Source: Bacteroidales bacterium (GTDB taxonomy: Bacteria; Bacteroidota; Bacteroidia; Bacteroidales; WCHB1-69). Taken from it: 64,000 nt of DNA. Below the pieces are notes generated by a model that worked only from the letters and a program-made list of their open reading frames with translations, ran no database searches and was not told the origin of the DNA. A program made the position numbers and the translations under genes. The DNA lies in NCBI GenBank assembly GCA_017615795.1, contig JAFZZK010000028.1:1-64000 (forward strand), in the 5' to 3' direction. Of this stretch, positions 1 to 8,400 are shown one piece after another (the stretch's first letter is position 1; the number at the start of each line of letters is the position of its first letter).

Positions 1-1347
1 ACCCTCTGTCAGGGCGAAACGTACTCCTGGCGCGGCATGACCCTCGCCGAAACCGGACTCTACGCTGACACCGTGACCAACAACTACGGATGTCTCGACA
101 TCTACAGAATCTCCGTCACCGTCAACTCGAGCTACCACTTCGAGGAGAGCGACACCATCTGCGACTCCGAGCTGCCTTACATCTGGAAGGGCTTCACCAT
201 GAACGCCGCCGGCGAGCGCAACCTCAACCTGCAGACCACCAACGGCTGCGACAGCTCCTTCCACTTCACGCTGGTCGTCAACCCGACCTACAATGTGAGC
301 AGCTCCGTCAGCATCTGCCAACGCGAGGCTCCGTACAACTGGCGTGGCACTGACTACAGCGTCAGCGGCATCTACAGCGACACGCTGCAGACCGCCAACG
401 GCTGCGACAGCATCCTCACGCTCAACCTCACCGTCAACCCGTCCGTCGACAGCCTCGAAACCGCCGTGGTGTGCAGCAACTCCCTGCCGTACCAGTGGCG
501 TGGCAACAACCTCACCGTTTCCGGCCTCTACACCGACTCCATCCCGAACAGCTATGGTTGTACCGATGTGTATCAACTGATACTCACGGTCAACCAAGTC
601 ATGGAGACGACGATCTATGACACCATCTGTCTCGGCGACGCTTATCATGCCCACGGCTTCGACACGCTGCCCACACAGTTTGGAACACTCTACGACCAGT
701 TGACCCTCACCTCCGAGGCAGGTTGCGACAGCGTGGTCAACCTCGTGCTGACCGTGAACCGCACCTACGAGTTCGTCACCAACGCCTCCACGTGCGACAA
801 CGAGCCTTACGAGTGGCGCGGCCAAAACTACACGACGGCTGGCACCTACTACGACAACCTCGTCGCCTCCACGGGCTGCGACAGCATCTATGTGCTGAAT
901 CTCACCGTCACGCCGACATACGAGATCTTCGTCGAGGATTCCGCGTTGAGAGAACATCTCTACACGGGCTACGGTCTCAACATCACACCCGCCGACTCCG
1001 GCACCTTCACTTACGATATTCAGAACACCACCATCAACGGTTGCGACAGCATCATCCACCTGACCTTGCACGTGGCTTACAACTACGGCATCGAGCAGCA
1101 TGTGGCCGAGCAGCGCGAGTTCACTGTCTACCCGAACCCCGCCACCACAGTGGTCAACATCAAGGGCGAGGATATGCGCACGGTGTATGTCTACAATGCT
1201 TTGGGCAAACTTGTCCAGGTTGTGGAAGCCGACGATGAGGAGTTCGTCCAAGTGACGATCAGCGGATATGCTCCGGGTTACTACTTCCTCAAGATCAAAC
1301 TGTCCGACGGACAATTTGTAAACAAGAAAATTATTGTCAAGCCGTAA
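1..1347 (+). CDS. C-terminal part of a repeat-containing T9SS-exported surface protein (5' partial)
   Basis: The frame is open from base 1, so the start lies upstream; 448 residues are visible. They form about seven degenerate repeats of 60-70 residues, each with a Cys, a PYxWRG-like turn, a GxYxD segment, a GCDSI-like motif and a final LxLTVNPTY-like strand, which suggests beta-sandwich modules possibly held by paired cysteines. The last 80 residues carry YPNPATTVVNI, a GYYFLKI strand and the end KKIIVKP, the pattern of a type A T9SS C-terminal sorting domain. The protein is therefore probably exported by the type IX system and anchored at the cell surface. The repeats look structural; no enzymatic motif is visible in this part and the role (adhesion or a stalk for an upstream domain) is unknown. 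A rho-independent terminator follows. Confidence 0.85.
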   Translation, partial: TLCQGETYSWRGMTLAETGLYADTVTNNYGCLDIYRISVTVNSSYHFEESDTICDSELPYIWKGFTMNAAGERNLNLQTTNGCDSSFHFTLVVNPTYNVSSSVSICQREAPYNWRGTDYSVSGIYSDTLQTANGCDSILTLNLTVNPSVDSLETAVVCSNSLPYQWRGNNLTVSGLYTDSIPNSYGCTDVYQLILTVNQVMETTIYDTICLGDAYHAHGFDTLPTQFGTLYDQLTLTSEAGCDSVVNLVLTVNRTYEFVTNASTCDNEPYEWRGQNYTTAGTYYDNLVASTGCDSIYVLNLTVTPTYEIFVEDSALREHLYTGYGLNITPADSGTFTYDIQNTTINGCDSIIHLTLHVAYNYGIEQHVAEQREFTVYPNPATTVVNIKGEDMRTVYVYNALGKLVQVVEADDEEFVQVTISGYAPGYYFLKIKLSDGQFVNKKIIVKP

Positions 1348-1389
1348 CAGGCTCCCGCAATAATTGAAAAAGGGTAAATAATAGTGTTA

Positions 1390-1427
1390 GAAAGGATTCG
1401 ACTTGTGTTGGATCCTTTCTTTTTATT
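1390..1427 (+). terminator. Rho-independent terminator after the surface protein gene
   Basis: GAAAGGAT pairs with ATCCTTTC around a loop of about a dozen bases, followed by TTTTTATTT. It lies about 40 bases past the stop codon. Confidence 0.75.
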
Positions 1428-1713
1428 TGGGCGTGCCGGCGCGGCGGCACAACGCACGCAATCAAATATCCCGCCGCCGCGCCGTCGGGCTTTCCGCTCC
1501 AATGGCTGTCAAGCCAGCCATTTCCGCTGCAATCCCTCACGCATGCTCGTCGGACCCTTCACCCGTTTCGCGGCGAACAGCGTGCTTCCTCGTCTCAACA
1601 TTCACCCACGCCGCGATTTTATCCCGCGCAACGCCTTTTCCAGAAGTTGCCGCACCCATACCTCGCACTGTAACCTCTGAATATCATACAAAATAAAGGA
1701 GATGATTTCCCCG
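1428..1713. other. GC-rich intergenic segment with inverted repeats, no recognisable gene
   Basis: Open frames here have no ribosome site, no family motif and an Arg/Pro/Ser-rich composition typical of chance frames in GC-rich DNA. Structure is visible: a GGCGCGGCGGC arm near 1439-1450 faces a GCCGCCGCGCC arm near 1470-1485, and AATGGCTG at 1501-1508 faces CAGCCATT at 1515-1522 with a 6-base loop. It may be a decayed or mobile intergenic repeat; no function can be assigned. Confidence 0.5.
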
Positions 1714-1786
1714 TGGACCTTACGGGACTCGAACCCGTGACCTCGTCCATGCGAAGGACGCGCTCTACCAACTGAGCTAAAGGCCC
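1714..1786 (-). tRNA. tRNA-Ala, anticodon CGC
   Basis: On the minus strand the 73 bases fold into a standard cloverleaf. The acceptor stem is GGGCCTT/AAGGTCC with the G3:U70 wobble pair that identifies alanine tRNA. The D arm reads AGCTCAGTTGGTAGAGC, the anticodon stem CGTCC/GGACG encloses TTCGCAT (anticodon CGC, reading GCG), and the T arm contains GGTTCGAGTCC. The discriminator base is A. CCA is not encoded, so it must be added after transcription. Confidence 0.97.
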
Positions 1787-1856
1787 AACGATATGCAACT
1801 TAGACGCAGAATCAAAAGGGCTGAACCGCGCCTCCCCATCGTTTCTTGGAGGGTTG

Positions 1857-1864
1857 CAAAAATA
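1857..1864 (-). promoter_or_regulatory. Candidate promoter -7 element for tRNA-Ala
   Basis: On the minus strand TATTTTTG matches TAnnTTTG, about 70 bases upstream of the tRNA. No well-placed -33 TTG was seen. Confidence 0.45.
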
Positions 1865-1936
1865 GTCTTTTTTTCAACATCTTCTCCAAAAAATAATAAT
1901 AAGTGTATTTTGTACACATCATAACATTATTTTTTT

Positions 1937-1944
1937 TACTTTTG
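1937..1944 (+). promoter_or_regulatory. Candidate promoter -7 element for the RND efflux operon
   Basis: TACTTTTG matches TAnnTTTG, 72 bases before the TolC-family start codon, in AT-rich DNA. A TTTG at 1909-1912 is upstream but the spacing (24) is longer than the usual 19-21. Confidence 0.5.
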
Positions 1945-2016
1945 CACTCCTTTTAAAATTAGGGTAAAAATTTTTAAACTAATTGATAGATTGATAATTA
2001 AAAGAAAAACACAATA

Positions 2017-3375
2017 ATGAAAACGACTATTGGGAACCTCCATTTCGTCAAAGCAGGCCAACGGCTCGGTACCGCCGGCCTATTTCTGGTCCTCCTAACC
2101 TTGTCGATCATCCCCGCAAGGGCGCAGGATTCCGTCCATGTCGACATTGCCAAGGCCGTGGAAATCGCCCTGTCGGAAACACCGACCATGCGCATCGCCG
2201 ACCGTGACGTGCAGATCAAGCAGCTTTACAAGAAGGAGCAGATCGCAGCCTTGTTCCCCGACGTGTCCATTTCCGGCAACTATAACCGCACCCTTCTCAA
2301 GCAGCAGATGTCAATGGACATGGGTGGACAGACGATGAACATCAAGGTGGGTCGAGACAACACCTATTCCGTCGGTGCCAATTTAACGTTGCCGCTGATT
2401 ATGCCCGCTTTGTGGTCGAACCTCAAGTTATCCAACATGGACATCGACTTGGCCATGGAAGCGGCGCGCTCTTCCAAGCTGGAATTGGTAAACCAGGTAA
2501 AACAGGCTTTTTACACCTATCTGTTAGCCAAGCAGTCGTACGAAGTGCTACAGCGCAGCTTCTCCAACATAGAAGCCAGCAACCAGTTGGTGACCAACAT
2601 GTTCAACCAGGGATTGGTTTCCGAGTTCGAGAAATTGCGTTCGGATGTGGCGTTACAGAACCAGCGCCCTGCCGTAGCCTCTGCCGCCAAGGGTACCCGT
2701 CTGGCCGAAATGCGGCTGAAGGTGCTGTTGGGCATGCAAGTGGACGAGCCCGTCATCTTCGACGGTGACCTCTCTTCATACGAGCAAGAGGTATTGAATG
2801 CCGCGATACCCACCGAGGAGAGCCTCCAGCTGGCCAACAACTCCGCTGTGAAGCAGTTGGAACTCGGCATTCAGGAGCTGGAACAAACCAAGAAAATCCT
2901 CATCGGATCCTCCTGCCCCACCCTCGCATTGGCCGGCAGTTTCCAATATTCGGGTATGGGCGACGACGGGCAGAAGTTCAGCAATTACCCTTACTCGTAT
3001 GTTGCATTGTCGTTGCAAGTGCCCATCATTTCCTGGGTGAGCACATCCTTCAAGCTCAAGAGTGCGGCCCTGAACATCGAGAACATGCGCGACCAGAAGC
3101 TGGATTTGGAGCGCAACCTCCGCATCGGGGCGCAGAGTTACCTGAACGATATGCAGCAGGCCATCGAGAACCTGGCATCCGACAAGGAGACGATGAAACA
3201 GGCCCAGAAGGCATACGACATCGCCAAGAAGCAATATGAAGTTGGAATGAACACCTGGCTTGACCTGAACACAGCGGAACTGACCCTTGTCACCGCCCAG
3301 CTCACCTACTGCCAAGACCTCTACAGCTACCTCACCGCAAAGGCGAACTTGGATGCCACGTTGGGGAAAGAATAG
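2017..3375 (+). CDS. TolC-family outer membrane efflux protein
   Basis: A 452-residue protein with a signal peptide ending near residue 37 (ARAQ) and the two long helical OEP repeats of TolC proteins: many Gln, Asn and Ala heptad positions, a first repeat around 45-240 and a second around 260-450. By family it forms the outer-membrane and periplasmic channel of a tripartite pump. It is the first gene of a three-gene set with the adaptor (89 bases downstream) and the RND pump. A Bacteroidota-type promoter lies upstream. The exported compound cannot be inferred. No TetR or MarR regulator is adjacent. Confidence 0.93.
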   Translation: MKTTIGNLHFVKAGQRLGTAGLFLVLLTLSIIPARAQDSVHVDIAKAVEIALSETPTMRIADRDVQIKQLYKKEQIAALFPDVSISGNYNRTLLKQQMSMDMGGQTMNIKVGRDNTYSVGANLTLPLIMPALWSNLKLSNMDIDLAMEAARSSKLELVNQVKQAFYTYLLAKQSYEVLQRSFSNIEASNQLVTNMFNQGLVSEFEKLRSDVALQNQRPAVASAAKGTRLAEMRLKVLLGMQVDEPVIFDGDLSSYEQEVLNAAIPTEESLQLANNSAVKQLELGIQELEQTKKILIGSSCPTLALAGSFQYSGMGDDGQKFSNYPYSYVALSLQVPIISWVSTSFKLKSAALNIENMRDQKLDLERNLRIGAQSYLNDMQQAIENLASDKETMKQAQKAYDIAKKQYEVGMNTWLDLNTAELTLVTAQLTYCQDLYSYLTAKANLDATLGKE

Positions 3376-3463
3376 ATAAATAGATGATAGATTAGAGTTA
3401 ATAGTTTTCCTTAAGCAGCCCCGTAGGGGCAAGACCTCGGTAGAAAAAAAACAAATTCGCAAT

Positions 3464-4480
3464 ATGAAAAAAATAACGATCGTAAGCATTTTATTAACAA
3501 CCAGCATTTTGATATTGGGCGGTTGCAACAAAAAAGAGGCCGCCACTGCTGTAGACCAGAAAATGACCATCCGCACGCAGCAAGTCCACACCCAGGAGGT
3601 GGACCAGACCTATGAATACACGGCCATAGTGGAGGCCAATGCGGTGAACAACATCGCCCCGCTCACGGGCGGACGCATAGACCACATCTACGTGGAGGTC
3701 GGCAACCGGGTGAGCAAGGGCAAAGTCCTCGTGCAGATGAACGAAAACAGCCTCAAGCAGGCCAAGTCGCAACTTGACAACCTGAAGGCCAGCTTCAACC
3801 GCATCGACGAACTCTACAAGGTGGGCGGCACCTCCAAGTCGGACTGGGACGCCATCAAGACCCAACTCGACGTGGCGCAGACCAACTACGACAACCTGCT
3901 GGAGAACACCCGGCTGATCAGCCCTATCTCCGGCGTTATCACGCAGCGCAACTATGACAGCGGCGACCTCTACGGCGGGTTACCCATCGTACAGGTACAA
4001 CAGATCAACCCGGTGAAGATGAACATAAATCTCTCGGAGTCCCTGTTCAAGAAGGTGAAGGTGGGCACGCGCGTGAGCGTCAAGGTCGATGCTTACGGCG
4101 ACGAGGAGTTCCAGGGCAAGGTAAGCCTCATCTACCCGACGATGGACGGCGCAACGCACACTTTCCCCGTGGAGGTGCAGTTGGCCAACACCGACAGCCG
4201 TGTGCGCCCGGGCATGTACGCCCGCGTGACCCTCAATTTCGGCCGGGAAAACCACGTGGTTGTCCCCGATCAGGCTATCTTCCGCCAACAGGGCTCCGGC
4301 AACCGCTATGTGTATGTCTATAAGAACGGCAAAGTCTCCTTCAACCAAGTGGAAATAGGCCGCCATCTGGGTGATGCCTACGAACTGCTTTCCGGCAACG
4401 TGGCCGACGGCGACATGGTGGCCGTCACGGGTCTGGCAAGACTGAAGGATGGATTGGAAGTGAATGTGGAGAAACAATAG
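3464..4480 (+). CDS. RND efflux periplasmic adaptor subunit (membrane fusion protein), lipoprotein
   Basis: A 338-residue adaptor of the AcrA/HlyD type. It begins with a lipoprotein signal, LILGGC, with the acylated Cys at residue 21, so it is probably attached to the inner membrane. Next come a lipoyl half-domain (GGRIDHIYVEVGNRVSKGKVL), a short alpha hairpin and the second lipoyl half (NTRLISPISGVITQRNYDSG), then a beta-barrel domain and a membrane-proximal domain near the C terminus. The helical hairpin is short, as in several Bacteroidota adaptors. By family it links the pump encoded downstream to the TolC-type channel encoded upstream. The start is the ATG after an A-rich leader at 3464. 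Confidence 0.93.
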   Translation: MKKITIVSILLTTSILILGGCNKKEAATAVDQKMTIRTQQVHTQEVDQTYEYTAIVEANAVNNIAPLTGGRIDHIYVEVGNRVSKGKVLVQMNENSLKQAKSQLDNLKASFNRIDELYKVGGTSKSDWDAIKTQLDVAQTNYDNLLENTRLISPISGVITQRNYDSGDLYGGLPIVQVQQINPVKMNINLSESLFKKVKVGTRVSVKVDAYGDEEFQGKVSLIYPTMDGATHTFPVEVQLANTDSRVRPGMYARVTLNFGRENHVVVPDQAIFRQQGSGNRYVYVYKNGKVSFNQVEIGRHLGDAYELLSGNVADGDMVAVTGLARLKDGLEVNVEKQ

Positions 4481-4600
4481 CTTTTGGCTATTAGCCTTTG
4501 GCCTATATAGTCAAAAGGTAAAGAATCTTAGCTAATAGTCATTGTCTAAGTCATTAGTCATAGTTAAAAAAATTTGTAATCAACAGCTTACGGCTAGAAG

Positions 4601-4628
4601 CCAATGGCCAATAGCCAATAGCCAATAG
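4601..4628 (+). repeat. Four-copy 7-base tandem repeat (CCAATAG) just before the pump start codon
   Basis: One CCAATGG followed by three exact CCAATAG copies ends 7 bases before the ATG at 4636. The whole 155-base gap from 4481 is rich in related words (GGCTATTAGCC, GCTAATAG). Copy-number change would alter the distance between any upstream element and the start codon. Confidence 0.85.
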
Positions 4629-4635
4629 CAAGAAT

Positions 4636-7600
4636 ATGAGTTTATACCAGAAATCGGTCGCAAGACCCATCATGACAGGGTTGATTTACATTGCCGTCAT
4701 CATCATCGGCATCTTCTCCCTGACCAAGCTTCCGGTGGACCTCTTCCCCCACATGGACAGCAACACCATCATGGTGCTCACCGTCTATGGCGGCGCCAGT
4801 GCGGAGGACATCGAGGACAACGTGTCCAAGCCCATCGAGAACGTGCTCAACACTCTGAGCGACCTCAAGCACATCACCTCCAACTCCAAGGAAAACTACT
4901 CCATTGTCTATCTGGAGTTTGAGTATGGTGTGGACATCGAGCAGAAAACCAACGATGTGCGCGACAAGTTGGATATGGTGAAGTCGGCATTGCCCGACGG
5001 TGCCAACCAGCCCTATCTGTTCAAATTCAGCGCCGACGACATGCCGATCATGATGCTGTCGGTGCAGTCGGGACAGAGCACGCAGGCGTTGTACAAGATT
5101 CTGGATGACAAGGTATCCTCCCCGCTGTCGCGTATCAGCGGCGTGGGTGCGGTCTCCATCTCCGGTGCCCCGCAGCGCGAAATCCAGGTCTATTGCGACC
5201 CCTACAAGTTGGAGAGTTACAACCTCACCATCGAGACCATCGCTTCTGTGCTCGGCGCAGAGAACCGCAACGTCTCCCTCGGTATCATGGACGTGGGTTC
5301 CAAGACCTACTCTATGCGCGTGGACGGCGAGTTCAACAGTGCCGACGAAATGGAAGATGTGGTGGTCGGCAGCTACAACAACAAAAACGTCTATCTGAAG
5401 GACGTAGCGGTGGTGAAAGACACCCTGCAGGAACGCATGCAGGAGTCCTACACCGACGGACAGCGCGGTGCTATGATTATTATCCAGAAGCAGACCGGTG
5501 CCAACACGGTGCAGATCTGCAAAAAGGTGCTGAAAGAGCTTCCCGACATCCAACGCTCTCTGCCCGCCGACGTGAACCTGAGCGTGCTGGTCGATAACTC
5601 CGAAAACATCACCAACACTATTGACAGCTTGGAGGAGACCATCCTCATCATTTTGCTGCTGGTGGTCATTGTGGTGCTCTTCTTCTTGGGAAGATGGCGT
5701 GCCACCATCATCATTGCCATTGTGGTGCCCGTTTCATTGATTGCGGCATTCATATATTTGTTGGCAACGGGTAATACTCTGAACATCATTTCATTGTCAT
5801 CAATCTCCATCGCCATCGGTTTGGTGGTGGACGACTCCATTGTGGTGTTGGAGAACATCACCACGCATATTGAGCGCGGGTCGAAGCCCAAGGCGGCGGC
5901 CGTGTTTGCCACCAGTGAGGTGTCGCTTTCCATCATCGCCTCCACCCTCGTGATCATCGCCGTGTTCTTGCCGTTGACCTTCCTCACCGGTATGGCCGGT
6001 GTGCTCTTCAAGCAGTTGGGTTGGATTGTCACCATTGTGATTGCCGTCTCCTTGGCGGCGGCTATGACGCTGACCCCGATGCTTTGTTCACTTCTATTGA
6101 AGAAGAACCCCAAGAAGAGCAAGTGGTTCGCCGCGGTTTACGGTCCTATCGAGAAATTCCTCATCCGTCTGGATGAAGGTTACGCCCGTTTGCTCCGCTG
6201 GTGTGTCAACCACCGCAAGACGGTCGTCGGTATCGCCTCGGTTATCTTCATCGCCAGCCTTTCCCTGCTGCTGGTGATTCCCACTGAGTTCTTTCCGACA
6301 CAGGACAACGCCCGTCTGAGCGTCACCGTGAAACTGCCGCAGGGCACGCGCGTGGAGACCACCAAGGCGTTGGGCGACCAGATTGTAAAAGAGATCCGCG
6401 AAAAGTACCCGAACGAAATCAAATCCATCAACTATTCCGTGGGTATGCCCGACGAGGACAACACATGGAGTTTGATGCGCGACAACGGCACACACCTGCT
6501 CTCTTACAACATCCGCTTGGTGAAGAAGACTGAGCGTGACAAGTTCATCACCGAGATTGCCGACGGCGTTCGTGCTATTTTGCGTCAGCATATCGAGATT
6601 GTCTCCTCAACGGTCACCACCGGACAGGGCAATATGGGCGGACAATCGACTGTCGATATTGAACTATACTGCTACGACTTTAACACCACCGACCAGTTCG
6701 CCGCAGACCTCGCCGCGCGCATGCGGCAGGTGGAAGGCTGCTCAGAGGTGGTGATCAGCCGTGACGAATACACGCCCGAGTTGGAAGTGGTTTTCGACCG
6801 CCAGAAATTAGCCGAGAATGGGCTTAATTCGACCACAGCCGCCGGCTACGTGCGTAACCGCTTCAACGGTTACACGGCGTCGCAGTTCCGTGAGGACGGT
6901 GACGAGTACAACATCCGTGTCCGTTATGCGCCGGAGTTCCGAGATGATGTACACGCTATTGAGAACATCCTGATGTACAACAATATGGGTAAGGGCATCC
7001 GCGTGGGTGATGTGGCTAAGGTGGAGGAGACCTTCACCCCGCCGACCATTGTCCGTAAGGACCGTGAACGTATGGTCAAGGTCTCTTGCGTCGTGGCCAA
7101 GGGCGCTGTACTGAGCGAACTGGTGGAATCCGCGCAGAAGGAACTTGACCAGATGGACATCCCTGCCACCCTCGATTACAAGATTGGCGGTACGTGGGAG
7201 GACCAGCAGGATGCTTTTGGTGATATGTTCGTGTTGATGGCCTTGATTATCATGTTGGTCTATGTGGTGATGGCCGCCCAGTTCGAGTCGTTCTCCTACC
7301 CGTTGGTTATTATGGGCTCCATTCTCTTCGCCCTCACCGGTGTGCTTATCGGTCTGGCTGTCACGCGCACGGCTTTGGGTATCATGGCGTTGATTGGCTT
7401 GATGATGTTGATTGGCATCGTGGTGAAGAACGGTATTGTGCTGATTGACTACACCAGTCTGTGCGTGGAGCGCGGCATGAGCATCAAGGATGCAGTGGTG
7501 ACTGGTGGCCGTTCCCGTCTGCGCCCGATCTTGATGACCACGTTGACCACGGTGCTCGGTATGATCCCGTTGGCCATCGACAAGGGCGAAGGTGCGGAGA

Positions 7601-7773
7601 TGTGGAACTCTATGGGTATGGTCGTGGCTTGGGGTCTCACCTTCTCCACGTTGGTGACGCTGATCCTCATCCCGATCATCTACAGTAAATTCGCCGAGTG
7701 GAACGCCCGTGGTGCCGCCCGCCGTCGCGAACGCCGCGAACGCAATAAGGCACTGGGTGTGAATGAGGTGTAG
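4636..7773 (+). CDS. Efflux RND transporter permease (AcrB/MexB-type, HAE-1-like)
   Basis: A 1045-residue inner-membrane pump of normal length for the family. Visible features are the first membrane helix after VARPIMTG, the first periplasmic loop with the VDLFPHMD and YGGASAEDIED stretches, a helix cluster with IGLVVDDSIVVLENI (the Asp pair at 399-400 matches the AcrB proton-relay aspartates), a second large periplasmic loop, and a final cluster with GLMMLIGIVVKNGIVLIDY. The C-terminal tail is Arg-rich and cytoplasmic. It exports an unknown compound using proton motive force, with the adaptor and TolC proteins encoded directly upstream. A small PII-like protein gene follows after 171 bases. 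Confidence 0.96.
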   Translation: MSLYQKSVARPIMTGLIYIAVIIIGIFSLTKLPVDLFPHMDSNTIMVLTVYGGASAEDIEDNVSKPIENVLNTLSDLKHITSNSKENYSIVYLEFEYGVDIEQKTNDVRDKLDMVKSALPDGANQPYLFKFSADDMPIMMLSVQSGQSTQALYKILDDKVSSPLSRISGVGAVSISGAPQREIQVYCDPYKLESYNLTIETIASVLGAENRNVSLGIMDVGSKTYSMRVDGEFNSADEMEDVVVGSYNNKNVYLKDVAVVKDTLQERMQESYTDGQRGAMIIIQKQTGANTVQICKKVLKELPDIQRSLPADVNLSVLVDNSENITNTIDSLEETILIILLLVVIVVLFFLGRWRATIIIAIVVPVSLIAAFIYLLATGNTLNIISLSSISIAIGLVVDDSIVVLENITTHIERGSKPKAAAVFATSEVSLSIIASTLVIIAVFLPLTFLTGMAGVLFKQLGWIVTIVIAVSLAAAMTLTPMLCSLLLKKNPKKSKWFAAVYGPIEKFLIRLDEGYARLLRWCVNHRKTVVGIASVIFIASLSLLLVIPTEFFPTQDNARLSVTVKLPQGTRVETTKALGDQIVKEIREKYPNEIKSINYSVGMPDEDNTWSLMRDNGTHLLSYNIRLVKKTERDKFITEIADGVRAILRQHIEIVSSTVTTGQGNMGGQSTVDIELYCYDFNTTDQFAADLAARMRQVEGCSEVVISRDEYTPELEVVFDRQKLAENGLNSTTAAGYVRNRFNGYTASQFREDGDEYNIRVRYAPEFRDDVHAIENILMYNNMGKGIRVGDVAKVEETFTPPTIVRKDRERMVKVSCVVAKGAVLSELVESAQKELDQMDIPATLDYKIGGTWEDQQDAFGDMFVLMALIIMLVYVVMAAQFESFSYPLVIMGSILFALTGVLIGLAVTRTALGIMALIGLMMLIGIVVKNGIVLIDYTSLCVERGMSIKDAVVTGGRSRLRPILMTTLTTVLGMIPLAIDKGEGAEMWNSMGMVVAWGLTFSTLVTLILIPIIYSKFAEWNARGAARRRERRERNKALGVNEV

Positions 7774-7871
7774 AAATCAGTGGACAGTAGTCAGTGATCA
7801 GTAAATCAGTTGTTCATTGATTAACATATACCTTGAAAGTCTCGAAGAGACGACCTGCACGAAGTGCAAAT

Positions 7872-7910
7872 AACCCCGCACAAGCGGCGAAGGCGCGCAG
7901 TGTGGGGGTA
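7872..7910 (+). repeat. Imperfect hairpin in the gap after the RND pump
   Basis: ACCCCGCAC at the left faces GTGTGGGGGT at the right around about 18 bases. Just before it lies a run of CAGTGGACAGTAGTCAGTGATCAGT-like words. There is no T-run directly after, so it is not a clear terminator; it resembles dispersed intergenic hairpins. Confidence 0.5.
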
Positions 7911-7944
7911 AACAATAAAAAGCAACAACAAACACTAACATACA

Positions 7945-8250
7945 ATGAAAGCAGTCTTCATATCGCTATACCAAGCCTTCTATGATGAGGTGATGGAAAT
8001 TTTGGACAAGAATGAGATCCGCGGGTTTACCTTCTGGAACGAGGTGCAGGGCCGTGGCAGTCATGACGGCGAGCCCCACTACGGCACCCATGCCTGGCCG
8101 ACCTTGAACTCCGCTGTCTTAGCCTTTGTGCCCGACGAGAAGGTGCAGCCGCTGTTGCACGACATCCACGAACTGGACCTCTCCGCGGAGCAGCAGGGCC
8201 TTCGCGCCTTTGTGCTGAATGCCGAGGAGGTGACCGACAAGGATTGCTAA
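7945..8250 (+). CDS. Small PII-like protein encoded next to an RND pump
   Basis: A 101-residue soluble protein without signal peptide or membrane helix. The alternating strand-helix-strand pattern starting MKAVFISLYQAFYDEVMEIL, the conserved central GRGSHDGEPHYGTHAWP loop and a C-terminal LRAFVLNAEEV strand fit a PII-like ferredoxin-fold trimer; the central loop would sit where PII proteins have their flexible T-loop. Family members often lie beside transporters, and this one follows the RND pump, so a sensor or modulator role for the pump is inferred, not shown. The ligand is unknown. It has its own ATG after an A-rich leader. Confidence 0.6.
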   Translation: MKAVFISLYQAFYDEVMEILDKNEIRGFTFWNEVQGRGSHDGEPHYGTHAWPTLNSAVLAFVPDEKVQPLLHDIHELDLSAEQQGLRAFVLNAEEVTDKDC

Positions 8251-8258
8251 ATTTTTTT

Positions 8259-8319
8259 CCACGGATCGCGCGGATCTACACGGATGTTTTCCTTGTGATA
8301 CTCGCAATCCGCGGAAAAA
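8259..8319 (+). repeat. Dispersed intergenic repeat, copy A
   Basis: CCACGGATCGCGCGGATC is followed by ACACGGAT, a TTTTCCTTGTGAT core and ATCCGCGGAAAAA. The two ends are imperfect inverted repeats. The same arrangement recurs near 9177 and in part near 14543. Confidence 0.75.
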
Positions 8320-8370
8320 GACAATCGGAAAAAGTCCCCGATTGACAATCTGATGCTTGGGGAAAAATCC

Positions 8371-8378
8371 TATCTTTG
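8371..8378 (+). promoter_or_regulatory. Promoter -7 element for the EFR1-type gene
   Basis: TATCTTTG matches TAnnTTTG, 22 bases before the chosen ATG at 8401. Its position rules out the in-frame start at 8353. Confidence 0.65.
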
Positions 8379-8400
8379 CCAACCCAAAACCTCAATTGTT

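Noticed and set aside
1384..1680. Two overlapping plus-strand frames of about 97 codons
   Set aside because: They begin inside a terminator, are Arg/Pro/Ser-rich and have no motif; treated as chance frames in GC-rich DNA.
4642..5553. Minus-strand frame of 303 codons opposite the RND pump
   Set aside because: Same reason: composition of an antisense shadow; the plus strand encodes a complete, conserved pump.
8353..8400. Earlier start of the EFR1-type protein
   Set aside because: The region contains the promoter element; the flavodoxin fold begins at 8401.
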